NCBI GenBank assembly: GCA_022837595.1
Contig: JALHFX010000116.1
Span: forward strand, 1 to 5,394
Direction of reading: 5' to 3'
DNA: 5,394 bases
Source: Propionibacterium sp.
GTDB taxonomy: Bacteria > Actinomycetota > Actinomycetes > Propionibacteriales > Propionibacteriaceae
The number at the start of each line of letters is the position of its first letter. The first letter of the stretch is position 1. Made by a program: the position numbers and the translations under genes. Below, in pieces: positions 1 to 5,320 of the stretch. The notes under the pieces are model-generated. The model did not search any database, had not been told where the DNA came from, and saw only the letters and a program-made list of their open reading frames with translations.

Positions 1-228
1 CCCTTCATGACATCGTGTTCTCGCATCACCATTGCGCTCTCCCTTTTCGGGGCAGTTATTCCTTCGGCAACCACGCCAACGGTGCCACCCTACAGAAGAG
101 ACCGCTCGGGCGCCCAGCAAAGAGCTTTGGGCCTGCCGTGCATGGTCGGGTCCAGTTCGCGTTGGAGATCGGCTTCGGAATGCCTTGCGTCAGGGCTGAA
201 ACACCCGGCGCCGCAGAGAGAACGCACC
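1..228. other. No supportable gene at left edge
   Basis: No convincing gene is seen. Plus-strand frames stay open across this stretch (starts near 7 and 15), but their translations have no recognisable domain and are rich in Arg/Pro/Ser, as expected of chance open frames in GC-rich DNA. The minus strand gives only short frames. The stretch may be degenerate flanking DNA of the coupling-protein relic that starts at 229. Confidence 0.5.
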
Positions 229-297
229 GACGAGCAACGCGGCGGCGTCTACGGTACCGCCCAACAGACGACGTCCTGCCCCGCCAACAGAAAGATC
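229..297 (+). pseudogene. Relic fragment of a second TraG/VirD4-like coupling protein gene
   Basis: The 23 codons here translate to DEQRGGVYGTAQQTTSC followed by PANRKI. They match DKQRGGIYGTAQQMASC / LTNRQI of the coupling-protein gene at 3804-3872. A manual ungapped codon alignment gives 59 of 69 identical bases. The differences spare the QRGG-YGTAQQ core. Homology stops abruptly after the NR-I codons, and nothing upstream matches clearly, so this is an isolated shred rather than a gene. The two copies differ by about 14%, so they are probably diverged homologues rather than a recent duplication. The fragment shares an open frame that starts at 7 and ends at 324, but there is no sign that frame is a real protein. 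Confidence 0.7.
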
Positions 298-387
298 TGC
301 GTACTCGAGTGGGCTTCTGCCTGACACAACCTTCTGTGTCTCGGGGTGTGCGCGACTCAGATCTTCGCAGTGATTTGCTGACGTTGG
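298..387. other. Short gene-free stretch after the relic
   Basis: This lies between the coupling-protein relic and the stop codon of the minus-strand antidote pseudogene. I see no gene, no T-rich hairpin and no clear repeat. Confidence 0.4.
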
Positions 388-687
388 TCAGGCGACGGCT
401 TGGACGCTCAGACGCAGCCCGAGGGCATTGGTGACTTTCAGTACAGTCGACCAGGTTGGGTTACCTGTGGCAGACAAAGCCTTGTACAGGCCGTCGCGGC
501 TCATCCCGACTCGGCGGGCCAGCTCGCTCATGTTCTACGAACGGGCAATCACGCCGAGGGCTCGGGGAACCGCGGTGGGATCGTCTGCTGACTCTTGCAG
601 CGCGATCTCCAGGTAGGCGGCGACATCGTCGAGGTCGTCGAGATAGTCGGCCACCTCGAACCGACGAAACTTGGTCTCCTCAGTCAT
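388..687 (-). pseudogene. HigA-like addiction module antidote, interrupted by one amber codon
   Basis: Read from the ATG at 687, the frame would encode 99 residues, the usual size of the 'putative addiction module antidote' family (XRE-like HTH, partner of small RelE/ParE-type toxins). The N-terminal half includes FRRFEVADYLDDLDDVAAYL and ALGVIARS. Codon 51 (plus 535-537) is TAG, and the same frame then continues with NMSELARRVGMSRDGLYKAL (HTH) and TVLKVTNALGLRLSV, ending at TGA (388-390). No shift is needed, so a single nonsense change explains the break. The start at 687 is chosen because GAGGG sits 6 nt before it and because family members begin MT-x-KF; the ATG at 693 is an alternative. 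The toxin gene normally found upstream is missing, replaced by a transposase scrap. The HTH half could still be made by restart at the ATG 3 nt after the stop (529-531). Family recognition is strong; function is probably lost. Confidence 0.82.
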
Positions 688-717
688 CTTCATCCCTCTT
701 CCTGCGCCACTGACCCG

Positions 718-830
718 CCAGGTCTGGAGGAATGATTCCGCGCGGCATTGTCGAAACATTTCCCGCTGTCCGACTGCGAAGAGCGAGGCTTGATCGTTCG
801 ATGGCATCGCTCGGCTCGTCTGTCAGGAAT
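718..830 (-). pseudogene. IS3-type transposase remnant (DDE core scrap)
   Basis: In one minus-strand frame (830 to 744) the translation includes DRRAER and then SQSDSGKCFDNA. One base out of frame, from 741, it continues AESFLQTW. Joined, this gives G-x-CFDNAxAESF, the conserved block around the catalytic Glu of IS3-family (rve-type) transposases, commonly seen as GSCFDNAAAESF. The frame break falls at about 742-743. No terminal repeats or other transposase parts are visible, so it is a short dead fragment. It sits where the antidote's toxin partner would be expected, so the insertion or deletion that left it may have removed that toxin. The 831-963 stretch next to it has a short open frame (ATG at 933, stop at 823) of unknown nature. 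A chance match is possible but unlikely given the length of the motif. Confidence 0.5.
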
Positions 831-963
831 GGGACCCGACGGTGGCGAGCTGCATCAGGCGAGCGACCTCAACGCCGTGTTCGGTGCGCACGGCCTGGTC
901 CTGAGGTCTAGCCGAACCACGCAGGACCTGCATAGGTCCAATGCGCGGATCTACAGCAGTGGG

Positions 964-1326
964 CTAGTGCCATTTCGCGAGGAGCTCGGCCACCTGCTGA
1001 TACGCGGCGGCACCACTAGCGACGGCGATGACCAAATCGTAGGCGTCGTCGTCAGGCGCTTCGAGGGTGATCTCGTTGAGCCCGTAGAAAACTACGGTCG
1101 CGAGCCACCCAATCGGCTTGTCGCCGTCCACCAAGGCATGGTTGCGCACCAGAGATTCCAGCAGCACCGCCGCCTTCTCATCGACCCCGCGATACGCATC
1201 GGCGCCTAGCACGCTGACCTGCGGCCGGTACACCGCCGAATCGAGCAGCCCAATATCCCGGATCGGCCCGACATCCAGGTCGGTGATCAACGCGAGCACA
1301 TCCTCCAAGGTGAGGTACTGGATCAC
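964..1326 (-). CDS. doc: Doc/Fic-family toxin with altered active-site loop
   Basis: This is a 120-residue protein of the Doc (death-on-curing) branch of Fic proteins. P1 Doc blocks translation by phosphorylating EF-Tu. Family marks are YLTLEDVLAL near the N-terminus, IRDIGLLDSAVYRPQ (22-36), and the active-site block RNHALVDGDKPIGWLAT (61-77). The usual block is H-x-x-x-D-[AG]-N-K-R. Here His63, Asp67 and Lys70 are present, but the Asn is Asp69 (GAC) and the Arg is Pro71 (CCG). Each is one base from the common codon (AAC, CGG). The rest, including the C-terminal DDDAYDLVIAVASGAA helix, looks full-length. The start is GTG at 1326, inside the antitoxin stop (GTGA overlap at 1323-1326), implying translational coupling. 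The toxin may be weakened or inactive; this is inferred from the loop only. Confidence 0.88.
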   Translation of the reverse strand: MIQYLTLEDVLALITDLDVGPIRDIGLLDSAVYRPQVSVLGADAYRGVDEKAAVLLESLVRNHALVDGDKPIGWLATVVFYGLNEITLEAPDDDAYDLVIAVASGAAAYQQVAELLAKWH

Positions 1327-1520
1327 TGGCCAAGCCGGTCGAGCAGGTCGGCGTAGCGCTCGCGAGCCGTCGCGGACAACTCGGCGACCTTGTCACGCCG
1401 CAGCCGACGAGAAGCCGCCTCGTGGATCGCACGCACCGTCGCCTCCTGCTTGCTCACACCCTCAGCCTCAGCCAGCAAGGTCAGCACCCGTTCATCGTCA
1501 GGAGTCAATCGCAAAGTCAT
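1323..1520 (-). CDS. Antitoxin of the Doc pair, ribbon-helix-helix (CopG-like)
   Basis: This is a 65-residue protein starting MTLRLTPDDERVLTLLAEAE and continuing GVSKQEATVRAIHEAA. That pattern, a short N-terminal strand followed by two helices, fits ribbon-helix-helix DNA-binding antitoxins paired with Doc toxins in actinobacteria. The basic RRLRRDK stretch and the C-terminal RERYADLLDRLGQ helix would bind and neutralise the toxin. ATG 1520 is chosen over ATG 1562: GGAG (1529-1532) lies 8 nt before it, family members begin at this MTLRLT, and the longer form would have to encode the operator palindrome. The stop overlaps the toxin start by 4 nt. It probably represses its own promoter with the toxin as co-repressor (family knowledge). 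No lesions are visible. Confidence 0.85.
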   Translation of the reverse strand: MTLRLTPDDERVLTLLAEAEGVSKQEATVRAIHEAASRRLRRDKVAELSATARERYADLLDRLGQ

Positions 1521-1535
1521 CGCCACAACTCCAAT

Positions 1536-1552
1536 GATACCAGTCTGGTATC
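1536..1552 (-). promoter_or_regulatory. Candidate autoregulatory operator of the toxin-antitoxin pair
   Basis: The sequence is a perfect inverted repeat, GATACCAG-T-CTGGTATC, with 8-bp arms and a 1-nt centre, ending 15 bp before the antitoxin ATG. A dimeric RHH antitoxin would be expected to bind such a site. On the minus strand the left arm runs into TATCAT (1534-1539), which resembles a -10 box, so binding would block RNA polymerase. That -10 would place the transcript start close to or inside the GGAG motif, so the exact promoter is uncertain; no good -35 is seen. Confidence 0.7.
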
Positions 1553-1632
1553 GTTCACTCATGCCGCGGCGAGTACATGGAACCGTTGGGGCGGCGCGCG
1601 CCGTCGTTGCTCGTGGCTACGGACAGCCCAGC

Positions 1633-2136
1633 TCAATCTCGTGGAGTGGTCGGCAGTTCTCGGGGTGTGCCTGTTGGTGGCCGCTCCAGGGATTGCAGTA
1701 GCAGCGGCAACGCACCTGCCACTTCCGATCGGCGTCGCTTGTGGTGGTGCCGCATCTGCACTGCCCGACCTTGCTTGGATTCGATCTCCTCCACTATCGT
1801 CTGGTACCGGTCGAAGGCTTCGGCGTGTTCCTTTTCGAGTGCGCTGAACCGCTGCTGGCAGTTCTCTTGGTTCTGGGAGCGACTGGAGTTGTCTTCCACG
1901 GCTTTGGTCATGAGAGCTGCCAAACCATCCAAACGAACGGCGATGTCGACCTGCTCGACCTCAAGGCCGCTGGTGTCCATCACCGCTAGTAACGCCGCTT
2001 CAAGGTTCGCAATCACATGCTCGTGCTCTGCAATGTAGGCGTTCAGGCTGTCAGCGCATCTGCTCCCGTCAGCGAGTGGGCCTCGATGCCATAATGAGCA
2101 GGTGGTTACGTCCGGCGTTCGGTTGAGGCTATTCAT
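1633..2136 (-). CDS. Unrecognised protein, probably helical/coiled-coil
   Basis: The open frame is up to 167 residues and I do not recognise the family. Residues ~27-110 are strongly helical in composition: DSLNAYIAEHEHVIANLEAA, then VEQVDIAVRLDGLAALMTKA, then a polar run with QQRFSALEKEHAEAFDRYQT. Hydrophobic residues recur in heptad-like spacing, suggesting a coiled coil. A basic patch RHHHKRRRSEV (129-139) follows, then GALPLLLQSLERP and a Pro/Thr-rich tail. There are no membrane segments or signal peptide. The start is uncertain: ATG 2136 has no good ribosome site and would overlap the divergent DUF3800 gene by 35 nt. In-frame GTG 2016 and ATG 1980 are alternatives, so residues 1-30 may not be real. 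The ordered amphipathic pattern and even codon use suggest a true gene. It could be a small accessory or DNA-binding protein of the mobile element. Confidence 0.55.
   Translation of the reverse strand: MNSLNRTPDVTTCSLWHRGPLADGSRCADSLNAYIAEHEHVIANLEAALLAVMDTSGLEVEQVDIAVRLDGLAALMTKAVEDNSSRSQNQENCQQRFSALEKEHAEAFDRYQTIVEEIESKQGRAVQMRHHHKRRRSEVAGALPLLLQSLERPPTGTPRELPTTPRD
2090..2101 (+). promoter_or_regulatory. Candidate -10 box for a leaderless DUF3800 transcript
   Basis: CATAAT (2090-2095) is followed by 6 nt and then directly by the GTG start at 2102. This is the spacing expected if transcription begins at the first base of the start codon, as is common in actinobacteria. There is no good Shine-Dalgarno sequence at a proper distance (GAGCAGG abuts the start). 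The -35 region (about 2066-2072) is unlike TTGACA. The same bases read as CATTAT on the other strand, so a two-way promoter is conceivable. Confidence 0.45.
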
Positions 2137-2815
2137 CGATGAGTCCTACGATGCGGACGACTACTACGTTGCAGGCGTGCTCGTCACCGAATCGCAGTAC
2201 AACCGGTTGGTCACTGGACTCGACGAAGTGCGTCTGCATGCGGGCGTCAAGTTCGGGCTTGAACCCGAAGTCGAGTTCCATGCCCACCGCCTCATGCAAG
2301 CTCAAGGCGAGTGGGCATGCATGAAGGGGCAGTTGCATGAGGCCGTCGCGGTCTACCGTCACGCCCTCCGAGCGATCGTCGCCGCAGGCGCCGTCGTGCT
2401 CTTCGAAGGAGTTGACGTCCGGCGCCTGAACGGCCGCTATCGCTATCCCGATTCGCCCTACGAGGTCACTCTCCGGCACTTGCTGGAACGGGCCGATGGT
2501 TGGTGCGCTGGTCGGGATGCAACATGCGAGGTGACCGCAGACATGATTGACCGTCAGGAAGACTTCGCTGAAGCAATTGCGGGCTACACGAGGGTTGGGA
2601 CCCCAGGGTTTCGGCCAAGTCGGTTGGAGCGCATCCTGGGTCCCGAATGGGTTGACTCCCGAACCGAACTCGGCGTTCAAGCAGCGGACATGGTGGCCTA
2701 CATCCTGCGCCGCGACAGGGAGGTACAGGGTTCACCCAAGGCCCAACGGGCCACACGATCCTTGGTCCACGTGCTCAAGCCCGCGATCCGGCATGAGCGC
2801 AAGTGGATCCCCTGA
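2102..2815 (+). CDS. DUF3800 domain-containing protein
   Basis: This is a 237-residue protein with the marks of DUF3800, a family predicted to have an RNase H-like fold whose biochemical role is largely unknown and which is often found in phage, plasmid and defence islands. Visible in order: the first strand RLFIDESYDADDYYVAGVLV (8-27) with acidic Asp13/Glu14; EVEFHAHRL (56-64), matching the family E-x-H region; a central strand with VVLFEGVDV (98-106); an acidic block ADMIDRQEDF (146-155); and the C-terminal LGVQAADMVAYILRR (190-204), where Asp196 would complete an acidic catalytic cluster. Length is normal and no frame breaks are seen. The start is GTG 2102: no other start is seen in frame nearby upstream, and FIDES follows within 10 residues as in relatives. 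It is followed directly by a strong palindrome, so it appears to be a single-gene transcript. Nuclease activity is inferred only from the fold. Confidence 0.85.
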   Translation: MVTSGVRLRLFIDESYDADDYYVAGVLVTESQYNRLVTGLDEVRLHAGVKFGLEPEVEFHAHRLMQAQGEWACMKGQLHEAVAVYRHALRAIVAAGAVVLFEGVDVRRLNGRYRYPDSPYEVTLRHLLERADGWCAGRDATCEVTADMIDRQEDFAEAIAGYTRVGTPGFRPSRLERILGPEWVDSRTELGVQAADMVAYILRRDREVQGSPKAQRATRSLVHVLKPAIRHERKWIP

Positions 2816-2823
2816 ACAAAGCT

Positions 2824-2845
2824 CGAGGGCCCCGCGGGGCCCTCG
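2824..2845. terminator. Perfect GC palindrome, likely terminator of DUF3800 gene
   Basis: A perfect 22-nt palindrome (half-site CGAGGGCCCCG) starts 8 nt after the DUF3800 stop codon. It can fold into a very GC-rich hairpin. No T-run follows, which is usual for actinobacterial hairpin terminators. As it is symmetric it could also act on transcripts from the other side. Confidence 0.65.
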
Positions 2846-3095
2846 GCGGACAACGCTCCGGCGATCCGGCTCGTCGTACTCCTAGAATACTGTTTCCCAA
2901 AGCTATTGCCTAGCTTCCCCACCAAACTCGCCCAGACCCTCGTCGGACGCGAAGACGTCGCTCATGTGTCGGTTATCGCTGACATCGCTCGAAGCGAAAG
3001 CCGCGGTCATCAGCACTTCACTGTGGTCTCGAGCATGAGGTTCGCTCGAGTCGAGAAGAAGCGCGTTGTGGATAACTGACGGATTGCTCTTTCCG
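2846..3095. other. Gene-poor spacer before the conjugation module
   Basis: No supported gene is seen. A minus-strand frame ending at 2903 could give a 35-residue peptide from ATG 3010 (MTAAFASSDVSDNRHMSDVF, then an acidic end ASDEGLGEFGGEARQ), but its ribosome site is poor and I recognise no family. A plus-strand TGTGGATAA at 3067-3075 equals the reverse of the classic DnaA box; a single copy is not evidence of an origin. Base composition is less GC-rich than in the genes on either side. Confidence 0.4.
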
Positions 3096-3098
3096 TAG

Positions 3099-4586
3099 CG
3101 AACATTCCTGGGCCCGGACACCGTCCTCATGTACGGTGCCTGCGGCCTGGCCGCAGGCACCGGCGCCATCATGTGGGTCAGCGTCCACCTTGGGTTGGCG
3201 AATCGCCGGCCTCGGCCAACCCCAGGGCGGAGTCTGGGACATCCTCTTCGGCGTCCTCGGTGGAAACATCGCCTGGCCGTGGGCGTCCACAGTCGTCGCA
3301 GGCATCGTCGTCGTGCTCGCCGCCCTGACGGTGCTGGCGGTTCGGCAGGTCTTTGGACGAAGTTGCCGGCGCGCCACTCGCGTTGACCAGTCGTCCCGCT
3401 ACCTCGGGGTCCGCAAAGACATCGCACCACTGTCAAAGGCGACCGCCGCAGCCAAGGCCGCCCGGTCTGGGTGTTCGACCCCCAACATGTCGCCGGCGAA
3501 CAACCCGACACCTGGTGGTGGAACCCACTGTCATACGTGACCGACGAAGTGCAGGCAGCGAAGCTCGCCGAGCACTTCGCCAGCGGCTCGCGGGCAGCAG
3601 GCGCCCGCACCGACGCGTTCTTCGACTCCGCCGGTCAGGACCTCCTGGCCGGCCTGCTGCTGGCCGCAGCGGTGGACCTGCGACCGATCACCGACGTCTA
3701 CCGGTGGCTCACCCGGCCCACCGACGACACCCCCATGAGGCTCGTCGCGACAGCTGGTTTCGATCTCACCGCTGACCAACTCGCCGGCGTCATCTACGCC
3801 CCCGACAAGCAACGCGGCGGGATCTACGGCACCGCCCAACAGATGGCGTCCTGCCTCACCAACCGACAGATCGCCGCCTGGATCACCCCACAAGGCCACC
3901 ACGACCCACGCCGCCAACTGCGCGCGGCCGATTTCGTCCAAGCCGACGGCGGCACCCTCTACAGCCTGTCCAAAGAAGGCGCCTCCACCGCCGGACCGCT
4001 CGTGACCGCGCTCACCGCCGCCGTTGCTGAAGCGGCCGAAGAACTCGCCTCCCGCAGCCCCGGCGGACGCCTGGACACCCCACTGGTCGGCGTCCTCGAC
4101 GAAGCCGCCAACGTCTGCCGCTGGCGGGAACTGCCATCGCTGTACTCACACTTCGGATCACGCGGCATCGTGCTAATGACGATCCTGCAATCCTGGTCAC
4201 AAGGCGTCGACGTTTGGGGCGAATCCGGCATGCGAAAACTCTGGTCGGCCAGCAACATCGCCGTCTACGGCGGAGGCGTCAAAGAACGCGAATTCCTCGA
4301 CACGCTCGCCACCATGATCGGCGACTACGACAAAACCACCCGCTCGGTCTCCGTCGGTAAGGGCCACCGCAACGTCACCCAGCAACTCACCCGCGAACGC
4401 ATCCTCGACCCCGCCGACCTCGCAGCCCTGCCAGGCGGACGCGCGATCATCTTCGCCTCCGGCGCCCGGCCTACCCTGATCGCCACCCAACCCTGGATGA
4501 CCAGCCCACACGCCACCGCCGTACGGGCGTCCATCGCAGCCCACGACCCCAGCCGAGACCACCAACCACAGGAGGCGACGAGATGA
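3099..4586 (+). pseudogene. TraG/VirD4-like type IV secretion coupling ATPase, frameshifted and internally deleted
   Basis: Coupling proteins are inner-membrane hexameric ATPases that bring DNA to a type IV secretion channel. Three pieces are seen. (1) 3099 to ~3195 encodes LGPDTVLMYGACGLAAGTGA then IMWVSVHLG, a first membrane helix. (2) One frame over, ~3193-3464 gives WRIAGLGQ, a second helix STVVAGIVVVLAALTVLAV, then RRATRVDQSSRYLGVRKDIA and KATAAAKAAR. (3) Back in the first frame, ~3456-4586 gives RPVWVFDPQHVAGEQPDTWW onward. This includes QRGGIYGTAQQMASCLTNRQ (114-133 counted from the GTG at 3471), Walker B VGVLDEAANV (206-215), TILQSWSQG (237-245), and the C-terminal PGGRAIIFASGARP. Between pieces 2 and 3 the family normally has about 80-90 residues with the Walker A loop (GPRTGKT-type), absent here. 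The upstream frame is closed by TAG at 3096, so the N-terminus is also short. The product would not bind ATP normally. It ends ATGA-overlapping the DUF4913 gene. Confidence 0.85.
3134..3162. repeat. 13-bp-arm perfect inverted repeat in the coupling-protein 5' part
   Basis: The arms CGGTGCCTGCGGC and GCCGCAGGCACCG are perfect complements separated only by CTG. It lies inside the codons for the first membrane helix (YGACGLAAGTG) of the pseudogene. The transcript would form a very stable hairpin. This may be coding coincidence (Gly/Ala-rich codons) or a terminator- or attachment-like element. Confidence 0.6.
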
Positions 4587-5044
4587 CCAACACCCCAGCA
4601 TGGGGCCACGACCCCGAATGGTCCATCGACGACCCCACCGACGAAATTGATGACTCAGAGAATCAGGAGCACGCTCAGCCGGCCGAGTCCGCTGCGCGCG
4701 CGAACAGCCACACCGGCCCGACACCGCCCCGGCTGTTCTTCGCCAACCTCGACGAGTTCGTGCGGGACTTCGTCCGCCTAGTCTTCCGCCGAGGCGTCGG
4801 CGAAACAGGCCGAGCCGAATACCGCTGGTCAGCCCGCTGGTGGGAATCCGCCGAAGCCGTCATCCGCCTCGAAGCCATGTGGCGATCCTGGGAACAAGCC
4901 CGCCTCGACCCCACCACCGGCATCAGCACCCCCTTCGCGCAATCGAAAGACACCGCCAACTACGACGAACCACTCCCCTACCAAGCGCCACCAGCCGACC
5001 TGTTCCCCGATGCTCGGACCCAAGAACCCGTCAGGACCTCATAG
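4583..5044 (+). CDS. DUF4913 domain protein, probably internally shortened
   Basis: This is a 153-residue protein. The N-terminus (1-48) is acidic and Pro-rich, likely disordered. The DUF4913 core follows: LFFANLDEFVRDFVRLVFRR (51-70), then EYRWSARWWESAEAVIRLEA and MWRSWEQARLDPTTGIS (to 115). Family members then usually have a V-W-[WF]-R-D-H-A-D...DP-D-GPF segment. Here IST (114-116) runs straight into PFAQSKDTANYDEPLPYQAP and ADLFPDAR, matching the family's distal end. About 20 codons seem lost in frame near 4925-4935, including the RDHAD motif. The start ATG overlaps the coupling-protein stop (ATGA), with GGAGG 7 nt before it, so it would be translated by coupling. DUF4913 genes often follow coupling-protein genes on actinobacterial mobile elements; their function is not known to me. 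The frame is open, but the product may be non-functional. Confidence 0.82.
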   Translation: MTNTPAWGHDPEWSIDDPTDEIDDSENQEHAQPAESAARANSHTGPTPPRLFFANLDEFVRDFVRLVFRRGVGETGRAEYRWSARWWESAEAVIRLEAMWRSWEQARLDPTTGISTPFAQSKDTANYDEPLPYQAPPADLFPDARTQEPVRTS

Positions 5045-5173
5045 ATCCGCAGCCTCACACGATCCCTTCCGGACCTGGATGGGGCTCTCCCCTCCAGCAC
5101 GCCATCCATCGTCACAGCCCCGTATTAACGTGGCTCCAGACCGAATGAAGCAGTCTCGTCGAAAGGTCGAAAC
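5045..5173 (+). other. Spacer upstream of the resolvase gene
   Basis: This is a non-coding spacer of about 130 nt. A recombination (res-like) site could be expected beside a resolvase gene, but I find no convincing paired inverted repeats; TCGTCGAAAGGTCGAAAC just before the start has two direct TCGAAA-type units only. AAAGG at 5162-5166, 7 nt before the ATG at 5174, is the ribosome site of the resolvase. Confidence 0.4.
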
Positions 5174-5320
5174 ATGACGCCACAAGGTCAGACCATCGGG
5201 TACATTCGCGTGTCCAGCGCCGACCAGAACCTCGCCCGGCAGATCGATGCCGTCGGCGCCGTCGATCGGCTCTTCCAAGACAAAATCAGCGGCGGCGGGA
5301 CTGTCAAGTTTTCGGTGTAA
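5174..5320 (+). pseudogene. Serine resolvase/invertase N-terminus, cut by an IS256-family element
   Basis: ATG 5174 with AAAGG 7 nt upstream begins MTPQGQTIGYIRVSSADQNL, then ARQIDAVGAVDRLFQDKISG. This is the start of the resolvase/invertase catalytic domain: Y-x-RVS with the nucleophile Ser14, followed by the DQN-L-RQ-D block. Intact members are about 180-200 residues (small resolvases) or longer. After Gly41 the match ends, and GTVKFSV plus TAA (5318-5320) is read from insertion-sequence end DNA. The rest of the gene would lie beyond the element, outside the window. The catalytic arginines further on and the DNA-binding domain are missing, so the product cannot be active. Before the insertion it may have been the recombinase of the mobile element or a separate transposon's resolvase. 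Confidence 0.85.

Noticed and set aside
15..434. Plus-strand open frame of 139 codons at the left edge
   Set aside because: It is out of frame with the coupling-protein relic and runs antisense into the antidote pseudogene. Arg-rich composition is typical of chance frames in GC-rich DNA.
748..1209. Plus-strand open frame of 153 codons
   Set aside because: It is opposite the Doc toxin gene, which has strong family motifs; the plus translation has none.
3067..3075. TGTGGATAA, exact reverse of the DnaA box TTATCCACA
   Set aside because: It is a single copy with no cluster, AT-rich unwinding region or replication gene nearby; one such 9-mer in a window this size is not rare enough.
2903..3610. 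Long minus-strand open frame of 235 codons
   Set aside because: Most of it is antisense to the coupling-protein pseudogene, which has clear family sequence, and the translation is low-complexity Arg/Pro/Ala. Only the last ~35 codons lie outside, with no recognisable motif.
4197..4724. Minus-strand open frame of 175 codons
   Set aside because: It is antisense to the coupling-protein and DUF4913 genes, both with clear family motifs; the translation is Gly/Val/Arg-rich without a domain.
5045..5173. Possible res recombination site before the resolvase
   Set aside because: No pair of spaced inverted repeats of the expected type could be found by eye; only short TCGAAA-like direct repeats.
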